From an uncultured Oceanospirillaceae bacterium (lineage in GTDB: Bacteria > Pseudomonadota > Gammaproteobacteria > Pseudomonadales > Balneatricaceae), in contig CAJXNY010000018.1 in assembly GCA_913057435.1 (NCBI GenBank), positions 1 to 64,000 on the forward strand: 64,000 nucleotides of DNA, in the 5' to 3' direction. The translations under genes and the position numbers were made by a program. Below are positions 7,946 through 18,200 of this stretch, in pieces. Every line of letters begins with the position of its first letter. The stretch's first letter is position 1. The notes below the pieces were generated by a model, which was not told the DNA's origin, made no database searches, and was given only the letters and a program-made list of their open reading frames with translations.

Positions 7946-8605
7946 TTAGTCGTCATCGTATTGATGAGCGATTGCCATCTCCCAGCCACCCAGATCTTTC
8001 CAGCGGTTAACGATCAGGCAAAACAGCTCTGCTGTTTTCTCAGTGTCGTATAACGCCGAATGTGCCTTTTTGCCGTCGAAATCAATACCGGCAACATCAC
8101 AGGCACGTGCTAGCACTGTCTGACCAAAAGCCAGGCCTGCCAGCGTGGCCGTATCAAAGCTTGAGAATGGGTGTAATGGGTTGCGCTTGATGCCGCAACG
8201 TTCGCTGGCAGCATTCATAAAGCTCTGATCAAAGGCAGAGTTGTGGCCGACCAGTACAGCACGTTTACAGCCATTGGCTTTCATGGTTTTGCGGATCGGT
8301 TTAAATATCTGCTCCATGGCATCCTTTTCCGGGATGGCATTACGGGCCGGGTCGGTTGGGTCGATACCGGTGAATTCGAGTGCGGCGGCTTCCAGGTTAG
8401 CCCCTTCAAACGGTTCCACGTTAAACGCATAGGACTGGTCTGGCAGCAGGTAGCCATTTTCGTCCATCACCAGTGTTACCGCGGCTACTTCAAGCAGGGC
8501 GTCGGTCTGGGAATTAAAGCCAGCAGTTTCAACGTCAATGACGACAGGGAGAAAGCCGCGGAAGCGTCCGGCCATGCTGTGCAGGTTATCGTGAAGATTG
8601 TTCAA
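7946..8605 (-). CDS. rnt: Ribonuclease T
   Basis: A 219-residue DEDDh-family 3'-5' exoribonuclease that trims tRNA and other small RNA 3' ends. Visible catalytic elements are VIDVETAG (Asp and Glu of ExoI), [11 protein letters not shown] (Asp of ExoII) and [15 protein letters not shown] (His and Asp of ExoIII). Length and motifs agree with E. coli RNase T. In Pseudomonas rnt lies near motY and argG, and the same neighbourhood is present here without pyrC. It converges on the terminator of the preceding operon. Confidence 0.95.
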   Translation of the reverse strand: MNNLHDNLHSMAGRFRGFLPVVIDVETAGFNSQTDALLEVAAVTLVMDENGYLLPDQSYAFNVEPFEGANLEAAALEFTGIDPTDPARNAIPEKDAMEQIFKPIRKTMKANGCKRAVLVGHNSAFDQSFMNAASERCGIKRNPLHPFSSFDTATLAGLAFGQTVLARACDVAGIDFDGKKAHSALYDTEKTAELFCLIVNRWKDLGGWEMAIAHQYDDD

Positions 8606-8761
8606 CGGTGGTTCCTTAACGGGTCGGTAGCGGTTTAAAGGCGTATTCTAACAGCCGGGCTGCCGCCATGGGAACGACAGGCGTACATTGGGTTGGGATT
8701 TAAAGATTTCCGGTGTAAGGTCGATATAATATCGGGTTATTGACGAGCTGCTGAGGTTTTT

Positions 8762-9619
8762 GTGTTGAATCGCGTTCTTTTTTCTGTGTTTTTGCTGTTA
8801 TCCAGCACCCTTGCCGAAGCTGTTACGTTTCGGCCAGGTATCGAAGATGCCCGTTGGGATCTCAAATCATCGAAATTTGCCTGCCGGTTGAGTCAGCCGA
8901 TTCCTGCGTTTGGAATGGCAGTCTTTGAGCATCTGGCAGGAGAAAGCGTGCGTTTTGAATTGCAGCCACTGGACCGGGCACATTTTAAAAAAGGTGCCGA
9001 ACTGGTTGCCGAAGCCTCGAACTGGCAAGCCGGGATGGCCCCTCGTCCTTTAGGGCGGATCAAGCGTGATGGCAATGGCTATCTGCAGGTGCCGAATAAA
9101 CAGGCTGAGCAGATGCTGGCAGCCCTGTATAGCGGAATGAGCCCGACCTTTAATACCGGTAGCTGGTATCAGAGTAAGGAAACTTTGCGGGTGGGTATGT
9201 CCGGGGTTAAATTCCAGGCAACCTATGCTGAGTATATGAACTGTGTCGCCGGGCTGCTGCCGGTTAACTACGATCAGGTTGCCCGTACCGCGATTTTGTT
9301 CCCGTCCGCCCAGTGGCGACTGTCGGATGCCTCCAAAGAGCGACTGGATAAAATCATCCTGTACGTCAAAAATGATGATTCAGTACACTCGATTTATGTG
9401 GATGGCCATTCAGACAATATGGGCCGTCGATTACTTAACCGTGACTTGTCGAAGAAACGTGCCGAAGCGGTAACCGAGTATCTGAAAAATCACGGTGTTG
9501 ACGAGGGTATGGTCATTACCCGTTTCCATGGTGAGCGATATCCGGTGGTGAAAAACAACAGCAAAAACAATCGCACCCGTAACCGCCGTGTGACCATCCG
9601 CCTGCAGCGCGAGCAGTAA
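8762..9619 (+). CDS. motY: MotY-like flagellar motor T-ring protein
   Basis: A 285-residue exported protein. It has a signal peptide (about residues 1-20, ending TLAEA), a MotY-specific N-terminal domain (DARWDLKSSKFACRLSQPIPAFG), and a C-terminal OmpA-like peptidoglycan-binding domain (YVDGHSDNMG, LSKKRAEAVTEYL, NRRVTI). In Vibrio and Pseudomonas MotY forms the T ring that anchors stator units around a polar, often sodium-driven, motor. The GTG at 8762 has GAGG six bases upstream. Its position between rnt and argG mirrors Pseudomonas. Confidence 0.88.
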   Translation: MLNRVLFSVFLLLSSTLAEAVTFRPGIEDARWDLKSSKFACRLSQPIPAFGMAVFEHLAGESVRFELQPLDRAHFKKGAELVAEASNWQAGMAPRPLGRIKRDGNGYLQVPNKQAEQMLAALYSGMSPTFNTGSWYQSKETLRVGMSGVKFQATYAEYMNCVAGLLPVNYDQVARTAILFPSAQWRLSDASKERLDKIILYVKNDDSVHSIYVDGHSDNMGRRLLNRDLSKKRAEAVTEYLKNHGVDEGMVITRFHGERYPVVKNNSKNNRTRNRRVTIRLQREQ

Positions 9620-9745
9620 TCTGCCCCGCGCTAAGGCTACCGGCCTGCCGGGGTTTGCTGCTATACTCCGGCACCTTAATAAGCATTGATTTTAGCGGCT
9701 GGCCAGAATTCAACTGGCCAGCCGTCGTTTTCGTGGAGCAAAAGC

Positions 9746-10972
9746 ATGTCCGATATCAAAAAGGTCGTACTGGCTTACTCCGGTGGCCTCGACACATCTG
9801 TGATCGTTCGTTGGCTGCAGGATGAGTACAACGCCGAAGTTGTTACCTTTACCGCTGATCTGGGTCAGGGCGAAGAAGTAGAGCCAGCCCGTGCCAAGGC
9901 TGAAGCCCTGGGTGTAAAAGAAATTTACATTGAAGATCTGCGCGAAGAATTCGTTCGTGACTTCGTGTTCCCGATGTTCCGCGCTAACACCATCTACGAA
10001 GGTGAGTACCTGCTGGGTACCTCTATCGCACGCCCACTGATCGCCAAGCGTCTGATTGAGATTGCTAACGAAACCAATGCCGATGCCATCTCTCATGGTG
10101 CAACGGGTAAAGGTAACGATCAGGTACGTTTCGAACTGGGTGCCTACGCGCTCAAGCCAGGCGTACATGTGATCGCGCCGTGGCGTGAGTGGGATCTGGG
10201 TTCCCGCGAGAGCCTGATGAAGTACTGTGAAGACCACGGTATCGAAGTGGACTACGCGAAAAGCAAGAAGAAGTCTCCATACTCCATGGATGCCAACTTG
10301 CTGCACATCTCCTACGAAGGCGGCATTCTGGAAGATCCATGGGCTGAAGCTGAACACGACATGTGGCGCTGGTCTGTTTCTCCGGAAGAAGCACCGGATG
10401 AAGCGACGTACCTGGAACTGAGCTACGAAAAAGGCGATATCGTTGCCATCAATGGTGAAGCGATGAGCCCGGCGACGGTGCTGGAATACCTGAACAAGGT
10501 TGGCGGCGCAAATGGCGTGGGTCGTCTGGATATCGTAGAAAACCGCTTCGTGGGCATGAAGTCCCGTGGTTGTTACGAAACACCGGGCGGTACCATCATG
10601 ATGAAGGCGCACCGTGCAATCGAGTCCATCACTCTGGACCGTGAAGCTGCGCACCTGAAAGACGAACTGATGCCTAAGTACGCCAAAGTAATCTACAACG
10701 GCTTCTGGTGGTCTGAAGAACGCAAGATGATGCAGGAGATGATCGACTTCTCCCAGCGTGACGTTAACGGTGATGTACGCCTCAAGCTGTATAAAGGCTC
10801 CGTAGACGTTGTTGGCCGTCGTTCTGAAAACTCCCTGTTCGATGAAAGCATTGCGACATTTGAAGATGACGCTGGCTCTTACGATCAGAAAGATGCTGCG
10901 GGCTTCATCAAACTGAATGCACTGCGTATGCGTATCGCAGCCAGCAAGGGTCGTAACCTGCTGGACGACTGA
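9746..10972 (+). CDS. argG: Argininosuccinate synthase
   Basis: A 408-residue enzyme joining citrulline and aspartate with ATP to give argininosuccinate, the penultimate step of arginine synthesis. The N-terminal pyrophosphatase P-loop is AYSGGLDTS. Further hallmarks are [22 protein letters not shown] and [22 protein letters not shown]. The ATG at 9746 has GGAG eight bases upstream. A longer open frame to 9686 has no ribosome site. Codon use is strongly biased, as expected for a well-expressed gene. Confidence 0.98.
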   Translation: MSDIKKVVLAYSGGLDTSVIVRWLQDEYNAEVVTFTADLGQGEEVEPARAKAEALGVKEIYIEDLREEFVRDFVFPMFRANTIYEGEYLLGTSIARPLIAKRLIEIANETNADAISHGATGKGNDQVRFELGAYALKPGVHVIAPWREWDLGSRESLMKYCEDHGIEVDYAKSKKKSPYSMDANLLHISYEGGILEDPWAEAEHDMWRWSVSPEEAPDEATYLELSYEKGDIVAINGEAMSPATVLEYLNKVGGANGVGRLDIVENRFVGMKSRGCYETPGGTIMMKAHRAIESITLDREAAHLKDELMPKYAKVIYNGFWWSEERKMMQEMIDFSQRDVNGDVRLKLYKGSVDVVGRRSENSLFDESIATFEDDAGSYDQKDAAGFIKLNALRMRIAASKGRNLLDD

Positions 10973-10993
10973 TACTCTTGACGCTCTGCGTTG

Positions 10994-11021
10994 AAAAAGC
11001 CGCGCCTGTCGCGGCTTTTTT
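10994..11021 (+). terminator. Rho-independent terminator of argG
   Basis: GCCGCG and CGCGGC pair around a 5-base loop, preceded by five A and followed by six T residues, 20 bases after the argG stop. Confidence 0.92.
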
Positions 11022-11154
11022 GTGCCTTTTTTATAGCGCTGGTGTGTCTTGCCATAGGGTTGGCAGCGTCTGTACTGGCTGATCTGTCTATTGAACCCTG
11101 CCGAAGTCTCCGGTTAACTGGCTGCTATATCTGTTACCAGGGCGAGAGAGTGTT

Positions 11155-11853
11155 ATGCAGACCATTGGGCTGTTAGGTGGGATGAGCTGGGAATCCACGC
11201 TTAGCTATTACAAAGTACTGAATGAAGGTGTAAAAGCTCAGTTGGGCGGTTTTCACTCGGCAAAAGTGATCATTAATAGCGTTGATTTTGCCGACATCGA
11301 GCGGTTACAGCATCAGGGCGACTGGGATGAGTTGGCGGCCATGCTGGCTCAGGCTGCCTGTGCTGTTGAAGCGGCCGGGGCGGATTTCTTGCTGATTGGC
11401 ACCAATACCATGCACAAAGTTGCACCCCAGGTGGAGGCCGCGATCTCTATTCCGCTGTTGCATATCGCCGATGAGACGGCCCGCCAGCTGGTGGCGGATG
11501 GCGTCAGCCGCGTAGGCCTGCTCGGTACAGCATTCACCATGGAGCAGGATTTTTACAAAGGCCGCCTGACCGAAAAATTCGGAATTGAGGTGTTAATTCC
11601 TGATGCTGATCAGCGTGCTGATATACACCGCATTATTTATGATGAGCTGTGCCAGGGGCAGATACACCCAGCATCCCGAACCCGTTACCTGGATATCATT
11701 GCTGATTTGCAGCGCCAGGGTGCTAAAGCCATTATTCTGGGCTGTACCGAGATAGCGCTATTGGTTGAGCCTGAACATACGGATATCCGGCTCTATGATA
11801 CAACGGCGATTCATGCCGAGGCTGCGGTGCGTATCGCTCTGGGTGGTCGCTGA
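11155..11853 (+). CDS. Aspartate/glutamate racemase family protein (YgeA-like)
   Basis: A 232-residue cytoplasmic PLP-independent racemase closely resembling E. coli YgeA: TIGLLGGMSWEST at the start, GTNTMHKVAP near residue 82, YTMEQDFY-like FTMEQDFYKGRLTE, and GCTEIALL near residue 196. The second catalytic Cys is C197. The first catalytic position is Thr83 rather than Cys, the same unbalanced pair described for the E. coli enzyme. The usual Cys just before it is Gly. It probably makes D-amino acids for the wall or recycles them. The downstream gene overlaps its end (GATG). Confidence 0.85.
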   Translation: MQTIGLLGGMSWESTLSYYKVLNEGVKAQLGGFHSAKVIINSVDFADIERLQHQGDWDELAAMLAQAACAVEAAGADFLLIGTNTMHKVAPQVEAAISIPLLHIADETARQLVADGVSRVGLLGTAFTMEQDFYKGRLTEKFGIEVLIPDADQRADIHRIIYDELCQGQIHPASRTRYLDIIADLQRQGAKAIILGCTEIALLVEPEHTDIRLYDTTAIHAEAAVRIALGGR

Positions 11854-12407
11854 TGGCCAACGGCACGCTCTATATCTTTGCCGGGTTGACAGGCGCAGGG
11901 AAAACGACCCTTGCACAGCAGCTGGCTGCCAGCCTGGGTGCTGTTTATCTACGGATCGATACACTGGAGCAAGGCTTACGGGAACTGTGCCAAGTTAATC
12001 CACAGGGTGAGGGGTATGGACTGGCCTGGCGGTTAGCGGCTGATAATCTGGCGCTGGGTCTGAGTGTTGTAGCAGACTCCTGTAACCCCATTCAGCTAAG
12101 TCGAGATGAATGGCAGCGGGTTGCTGTGCAGGTGGGTGCTGACTATATCAACATTGAAGTCATTTGCTCTGATGCACAGTAGCACCGTCACCGGGTTGAA
12201 ACACGGGAAGTGACGATTGTTGGCCAGCAGCTGCCGGACTGGCAGGCTGTGTGTGAGCGTGACTATCACCCCTGGTTCGAATCACGGGTTCAGCTGGATA
12301 CTGCGGGGAAAACGGTTGATCAGAGCCTGGCGGAGCTGAAAAAACAGCTGAGTATTGTTAAACATAACCGGGCACAACCTGCTTGCATGATAGATTATAT
12401 CGATTAA
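11853..12407 (+). pseudogene. AAA-type kinase-like ATPase interrupted by an in-frame amber codon
   Basis: The frame opens with a Walker A motif, FAGLTGAGKTTLAQQLA, typical of small adenylate- or gluconate-kinase-like ATPases. It runs 109 codons to TAG at 12180-12182, after CSDAQ. The same frame then continues without a stop to 12407, and the continuation (HRHRVETREVTIVG, then LPDWQAV, then YHPWFESRVQLDT) is the normal C-terminal half of this family. A single change such as CAG to TAG explains it. The N-terminal product would lack the lid and C-terminal region, so it is probably inactive unless the amber is read through. It overlaps the racemase stop. Confidence 0.8.
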
Positions 12408-12501
12408 AGGCCTGTAGTCCGGTGGGGGAGGATGGTACTGAATTCCAGCAGCGCTCCGAGAATTTTTCAATTGATCCTTTACCGAACACAACATAATAGA
12501 G

Positions 12502-12975
12502 ATGCCTATGAAGATCTGGGTTGATGCTGACGCCTGCCCTGGCGCGATTAAAGAAATACTGTTTCGCGCATCTGAGCGGACCCGAATTCCGCTGACTCTC
12601 GTCGCCAATCATGTGCTGCCAGTGTCACCTGCAGCGTGGATTAATTTTGTCCGGGTCGGCAGTGGGTTCGATGTGGCCGATAATGAAATCGTCCGCCGTA
12701 TGTCGCCGGGCGATCTGGTGATTACCGGCGATATTCCACTGGCGGCCGAAGTGCTGGAGAAAGGGGCTGAGGCGCTTAACCCTCGGGGTGAGCGTTATTC
12801 TCACGAAACCATTCGGGTACGGCTGAATATGCGTGATTTTATGGATACCCTGCGTTCCAGCGGTGTGCAGACCGGCGGCCCTTCGGCACTGGGCGCAGCG
12901 GAAAAACAGGCTTTTGCTAATGAACTGGATAAGTTTATTACCCGTGCTCTGGCGGCGCAAAAAACGGATAAGTAG
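12502..12975 (+). CDS. yaiI: YaiI/YqxD family protein (DUF188)
   Basis: A 157-residue protein of the PIN-like DUF188 family: [20 protein letters not shown] at the N-terminus, [30 protein letters not shown] and LNPRGERY. The conserved acidic residues suggest a metal-dependent nuclease fold, but no function is established. The first ATG has only a weak ribosome site; a second ATG two codons later is equally possible. It stands alone between the broken kinase gene and a MerR regulator. Confidence 0.88.
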   Translation: MPMKIWVDADACPGAIKEILFRASERTRIPLTLVANHVLPVSPAAWINFVRVGSGFDVADNEIVRRMSPGDLVITGDIPLAAEVLEKGAEALNPRGERYSHETIRVRLNMRDFMDTLRSSGVQTGGPSALGAAEKQAFANELDKFITRALAAQKTDK

Positions 12976-13027
12976 CGTGCAGGCAGAGCGTTGCCGACGA
13001 ACAGAGCGTTAATTAAGGGCGGGTTTG

Positions 13028-13411
13028 ATGAACGTTAAAGAGTTTTCTGTACGTACGGGGATCAGCGCTCATACCTTGCGTTATTACGACAGGGTTGGTG
13101 TACTCGGGCAGGTGAAGCGGCGCAGTAATGGACACCGTTATTTCAATGAGAAAGACCTTGAATGGGTTGCCTTCGTTCAACGGCTGAAAGATACAGCAAT
13201 GCCGCTGGAGCAAATTCAGCAGTACGCTCAGCTCAGAGAAGCGGGAGAGAACACGCTGCAGGCACGTCAGCTGTTGCTTAGCGCACATGCAGAGCAACTG
13301 GAACAGCAACTGGCTGTGCAGCAACAACATATGAGTAAACTGGCGCAGAAACTGCGCTGGTATGATGACCAGCTGGCTGGATTGCCTTCCTCCACGAATA
13401 TTCTTGACTGA
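13028..13411 (+). CDS. MerR family transcriptional regulator
   Basis: A 127-residue regulator with an N-terminal MerR winged helix: VKEFSVRTGISAHTLRYYDRVGVL, then RRSNGHRYFNEKDLEWV, then an antiparallel dimerisation coiled coil rich in Gln. The C-terminus lacks a metal-binding Cys cluster, so it is more like the AdhR/NmlR-type or orphan MerR members than metal sensors. It lies 57 bases before a carboxymuconolactone-decarboxylase-like gene on the same strand, which is its probable target. The ATG at 13028 is preferred over the TTG at 13025. Confidence 0.88.
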   Translation: MNVKEFSVRTGISAHTLRYYDRVGVLGQVKRRSNGHRYFNEKDLEWVAFVQRLKDTAMPLEQIQQYAQLREAGENTLQARQLLLSAHAEQLEQQLAVQQQHMSKLAQKLRWYDDQLAGLPSSTNILD

Positions 13412-13468
13412 GAGTTGACTCCAGGGCGCAGACTGCGGTTTTTCACTGATCGATCAGGGAGATCATCC

Positions 13469-13870
13469 ATGAATAATCCATCAAATCTGCGTTTCGAACA
13501 GGGTCTGGAAAAACTGAAGGAGATCGACGGCCAGGCCGGTGAGCGGGTAATCGATGCTTTGCGGACGGTCTGTCCGGATCTTGGTCGTTATGTGATCGAA
13601 TTTCCATTCGGTGATATCTATCGTCGCCCTGGGCTGGATCTGCAATCCCGTGAAATTGCCACCGTTGCCGCATTAACGGCGCTGGGGACGGCGGGCCCTC
13701 AACTTGAAGTGCATATCCATGGTGCGTTGAATGTCGGCTGTAGCCCCGAGCAGGTGACGGAGGTTATTTTGCAGATGGCGGTCTATGCCGGTTTTCCTGC
13801 GGCGCTAAACGGGATGCTAATTGCAAAAACAGTCTTCACGGAGCGAGGTTTACTTGAGGTGGTTGAGTAA
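13469..13870 (+). CDS. Carboxymuconolactone decarboxylase family protein
   Basis: A 133-residue all-helical protein of the CMD/AhpD fold: FPFGDIYRRPGLDLQSREIATVAALTALG, HIHGALNVGCSPEQVTEVI, and QMAVYAGFPAALNGM. The single Cys near residue 91 is not part of a CxxC, so AhpD-like peroxidase chemistry is unlikely. The substrate is unknown; a lactone or quinone-like compound is possible. The ATG at 13469 has AGGGAG upstream. It is probably co-transcribed with the MerR gene. Confidence 0.85.
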   Translation: MNNPSNLRFEQGLEKLKEIDGQAGERVIDALRTVCPDLGRYVIEFPFGDIYRRPGLDLQSREIATVAALTALGTAGPQLEVHIHGALNVGCSPEQVTEVILQMAVYAGFPAALNGMLIAKTVFTERGLLEVVE

Positions 13871-13920
13871 GGTGAGCCGATGATTCTTCAACCCGCCTGA
13901 GATCCTGTCTACCGAGACTA

Positions 13921-13955
13921 AAAAAGCCCGGCCTGGTTATCAGGGCGGGCTTTTT
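13921..13955. terminator. Bidirectional terminator between the CMD gene and the efflux operon
   Basis: AAAAAGCCCG pairs perfectly with CGGGCTTTTT around a 15-base loop. The A-run and T-run let it serve both the plus-strand MerR-CMD pair and the minus-strand efflux operon. Confidence 0.88.
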
Positions 13956-13975
13956 ATTATCTGGCGAGGGTCAGC

Positions 13976-15268
13976 TCAGGGTTTGACCAGCCATTGGTCC
14001 AGGCTGTTGATATCGTCCGGGTTCAGCGTGCCAACCTGCTGCTTCAGAGTGAACAGATTTTGCACATAGCTGTAGCGGGCATTGGCGTAATCGCGCTGTG
14101 CCTGGTACAGGGTCTGTTCGGCCTGCAGCACATCTACCACGTTACGGGTACCAACCTTGAAGCCTTCTTCGGTAGCGTTTAGCGCGGTGGCGCTGGATTT
14201 GATGCTTTGTGCCCGGGCCGCGACTGACTGCACATTAGTACGCAGGTCGCGCAACAGGCTGCGGGTCTGCTGGGTTACGGAGCGCAGCGTGTCTTCACGG
14301 TTCTGGTGAGTGCTGTCCAGCAGGTATTGCGCCTGAGTGCTCTGGCTGGTGGTGCGGTAGCCGCTGAAAATAGGCACATCGACACTGAGCATCAGGGTGC
14401 TGGTGTCCGTGGTGCTGTTGTTCAGGCTGTTGCCGTCGGTGCTGTTATGGTTGGCACTGACGGAAACCGTTGGCAGGTGACCGGCGCGGGTCGCTTTAAG
14501 CGCGTGACGCTGGATGTCGATACTGGCATCAGCGATGCGCAGATCAAAGTTACCCTGCCAGGCTTTCTGTAGCCATGGCTGGCTGTCGGCAGGGGTCAGG
14601 TTCTGTACCGGGTAATCCTTGGCCAGTATGTCGATATCGCCAAACGGTTTTGCCGTCAGTCGCTCAATGGCTTCAAAAGAATTATCCAGCGCGCCTTCGG
14701 CCTCAATGCGGTCCACCCGGGCATTATCGTAGGATGCCTGGGCTTCCTGCACATCAGTGATGGCGATCAGGCCAACCTCAAACTGGGCATTAACCTGGTC
14801 CAGGCGGCGTTTGATGGCGCGCTCCTGAGCCTGGTTGGTTTCCAGTGCGGTTTGCGCCCGCAGCACATCCAGATAAGCTGATACCACTCGCTGAATCAGT
14901 GTCTGCTGGGCCTGAGCGTACTGAAGTTTGGCCTGCTCGGACTGATCTTCACCCTGTTTGAAGCCATACCAGCTGGCGGCATCAAACAGTGGCTGGGTCA
15001 GGCTCAGGGTGTAGGCCTGACTGTCGTAGTTATTACTGTCACTATCAACTGTACTGGCAGAACCCTGCAGGTTTATTTGCGGTAGCAGGCTGGCTTTGGC
15101 TATCGGTGCCGCCTGCTGGTTGGCCAGCGAGCTGGCATGGGAAGATTTCAGCTGCGGGTCGTTCTGCAGCGCCTGCTGGTAGATATCTGCTAACGCAGCA
15201 GCCTGCACATGGCTGGTACCCAACAGGGCCAGCAGGGTAGCACCGGACAGAGTTTTAATTGCGTTCAC
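13976..15268 (-). CDS. TolC family outer-membrane efflux channel
   Basis: A 430-residue outer-membrane factor. A signal peptide (about 1-23, ending HVQA) precedes tandem TolC repeats: LADIYQQALQNDPQL, LPQINLQGSAS, YTLSLTQPLFDAASW, VVSAYLDVLRAQ, and in the second half LMLSVDVPIFSGYRT and VVDVLQAEQTLYQAQRDYANARYSYV. Trimers form the trans-periplasmic exit duct. The GTG start directly abuts the RND gene's stop and has AAGGAGT upstream, so it is the last gene of a four-gene efflux operon. Confidence 0.93.
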   Translation of the reverse strand: MNAIKTLSGATLLALLGTSHVQAAALADIYQQALQNDPQLKSSHASSLANQQAAPIAKASLLPQINLQGSASTVDSDSNNYDSQAYTLSLTQPLFDAASWYGFKQGEDQSEQAKLQYAQAQQTLIQRVVSAYLDVLRAQTALETNQAQERAIKRRLDQVNAQFEVGLIAITDVQEAQASYDNARVDRIEAEGALDNSFEAIERLTAKPFGDIDILAKDYPVQNLTPADSQPWLQKAWQGNFDLRIADASIDIQRHALKATRAGHLPTVSVSANHNSTDGNSLNNSTTDTSTLMLSVDVPIFSGYRTTSQSTQAQYLLDSTHQNREDTLRSVTQQTRSLLRDLRTNVQSVAARAQSIKSSATALNATEEGFKVGTRNVVDVLQAEQTLYQAQRDYANARYSYVQNLFTLKQQVGTLNPDDINSLDQWLVKP

Positions 15269-18200
15269 TTATGACTCCTTGATGATTTCAGGCGCTGGTT
15301 GTACTTCTTTAAAAGTCCGTTTGCCCAGATAACTGTATACCGTTGGAATAACAAAGAGCGTTAACAACGTCCCAAAGGTCATCCCACCTACAATAACAAA
15401 TCCGATCTGATGACGGGACTCTGCACCGGCACCAAAGGCCATCGCCAGGGGTACTGCGCCGAGCACTGTGGCGGCGGAGGTCATCAGGATTGGGCGCAGG
15501 CGCAGGCTGGCTGCTTCAATAATCGATTCTTGCAGATCTTTACCTTGCTCCTGCAGCTGGTTGGCAAACTCAACGATCAGGATGCCATGTTTGGTGACAA
15601 GGCCAACCAGGGTGATTAAACCAATCTGGCTGTAAACGTTGAGTGAACCCCCGCCATAATGTAGCGCAAAAAGTGCGCCGAAAATGGCCGGGGGTACCGA
15701 CAGCATAATGATCAGCGGGTTTTTGAAACTTTCAAACTGCGCTGCAAGCACCAGGAAGATAAACAGCAGCGCAAGTACAAAGGTGTCCTGCAGGCTGGAG
15801 CTGGAGGTCTGGAACTCGCGGGAGGAACCGGTGTAATCGAAATCGGCTTTCGGGTCGATCTCTTTGAGCTGGCTCTCCAGGTAGTTCAGCGCTTCACCCA
15901 GGCTGTAATCGGGAGCCAGCAGGGCCTGAATTTTCACCGCTTTCATTTTGTCGAAGTGATTCAGCTCCCGTGGGGCGACGGTTTCAGTGACATCCACCAA
16001 GCTGTCGAGCTGGACCATCTGGCCTTCCGGGTTACGGATATACAGGTTGGTCAGGTCAGCCGGATCACGTCGTTCCCGTTCGTCCACCTGTACCACCACA
16101 TCGTATTGTTCACCGGCCTGTTTATAGCGGGTCACAGAACGACCGGCCATATAACTTTCCAGGGTGCGGCCAATGGTGGCAACTTCAATGCCCATATCTG
16201 AGGCTTTGTTACGGTTGACGTCTATCGACAGCTCTGGTTTGTTCAGTTTGAGATCGGAATCCGGTCGAACAAAGCCCTTGTTAGCGTAAATCGCTGCCAT
16301 CATGCCGTCGGCAATAACTTTCAGCTCAGCATAGGTGCCCTGGCTTTTGACAATGAATTCCACCGGCCGGGAGATAATGCTCTGGCCTAATGATGGCGGG
16401 TTCAGGGCAAAGCTCATGGTGCCGGTCACACCGCCATACAGCTGGGGCATCAGGCCATTGGCGATCTCCTGCTGTTTGCGTTCACGCTCGCTCCAGGGCT
16501 TGAGGCCCATAAAGGCCATGGCGTTGGTGGAGGTTGGAAAGCCAACCACGGCAAAGTAGCGATCACCTTCCGGGGTGGCAACCAGCTTTTCCTCGACCTG
16601 GCGGGAGTAGCGGTCAACATAATCCACTGAGGCGCCGTCCGGCGCGATGGAGAAGGCCATCACCGTGCCACGGTCTTCGGTGGGTGCCAGCTCTTGCGGC
16701 AGCAGGGTGTAATAGTAACCGGCACCAAAAATACTGCCGGCCATTATGGTGACTGCCAGCAGCCGGGAGCGCAGCAGCTTAGCCAGAGCCCAGTGGTAGC
16801 TGTTGGTCAGCCCTTGCAGCATGGACTCGATCACATTGAACAGCCAGCTGTGGCGCGGTTCATGTTTGAGCAGCCGGGAGCACATCATCGGAGACAGCGT
16901 CAGCGCGACAAAGGTGGAGACGACGACCGCTCCGGCCAGAGTGAGGGCAAACTCGGTAAACAGCTTGCCAGTGCGGCCCGCGGAAAAGGATACCGGCACG
17001 AACACCGCGACCAGCACGGCGGTGGTGGCGATTACGGCAAAGCCAATCTCCTTGCTGCCTTTAAAGGCGGCCTGGACAGGCTCCAGCCCTTCTTCGACAT
17101 GACGGTAGATGTTCTCCAGCATTACGATGGCATCGTCGACTACCAGGCCGATTGCCAGCACCAGTGCCAGCAGGGTCAGGGTATTAATGGTGAAGTCCAT
17201 CCAGTACATCATGGCGAACGAGCCGATCAGTGACAGCGGAATGGTCAGCATCGGAATCAGCGTAGCGCGTAGATTACGCAGAAAGAAAAACAGCACCAGT
17301 ACCACCAGAATGCTGGCCTGCAGCAGGGTGCTGTACACCGACTTGATTGACTCATCGATAAAGATTGAGGAGTCGTAACCAACCGACACCTTCATGCCGT
17401 CGGGCAGGTTGGTGCGCAGTTCATCCAGTTTGGCGCGGATGCCTGCAGAGACATCCAGCGGGTTGGCAACCGACTGTTTTACCACCCCCAGCGCAACAGC
17501 AGAGACACCATTAAAGCGGGTGATCTGGCGTTCGCTTTGTGGCGCAATCTCCACCCGCGCGATATCGCGAATCCGGACCGGGTAGCTGTTTTCATTACGC
17601 ACAATAATGCTTTCAAACTGGCTGACGTCATTAAGGTCGGTGCGGGTCAGCAGAGTGAACTCACGGTTGCTGGATTCAATACGCCCGGCAGGCACTTCCA
17701 GGTTCTGTGCGCGCAGCGCGGCCTCTACGTCAGATGGCACCACATTAAAGGCGGCCATCCGGGCTGGGTTGAGCCAGATACGCATGGCGTAGCGGCGTTC
17801 ACCGAAGATCACCACATTGGCAACACCGGCCACGGTGGTGAGCTGATCTTTCACCTGTTTGTCGGCAATATCACTGACTTCCAGGCTGCTGTGGCTGTTT
17901 GAACTGAAGGCCAGCCAGATAATTGGCTGAGCATCGGCTTCGGTTTTGGCCACCACGGGCGCATCGACATCGTCCGGCAGTTCGCTGATTACCCGGTTCA
18001 CCCGGTCGCGGACATCGGAGGCCGCGTTATCAGGGTCACGGTCGATATTGAACGTGACCGAGATCTGGCTCTTTTCGGTGCGGCTGATCGAATTCATATA
18101 GTCGATGCCTTCGATGCCGGAGAGGGAGTCCTCCAGAATCTGGGTCACCTGGCTTTCTATGATCGAGGCGCTGGCACCAGGGTAGGTGGTTTCCACCGTA

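Noticed and set aside
9710-10654. Long minus-strand frame of 314 codons opposite argG
   Set aside because: It arises from strong codon bias in argG on the other strand and shows no protein family features.
10991-11176. Hydrophobic plus-strand 61-codon frame after argG
   Set aside because: Its start lies in the argG terminator and it runs into the racemase gene. The hydrophobicity comes from the T-run.
12180-12182. Amber codon as evidence of stop-codon recoding
   Set aside because: TAG is used as a normal terminator by several intact genes in the window.
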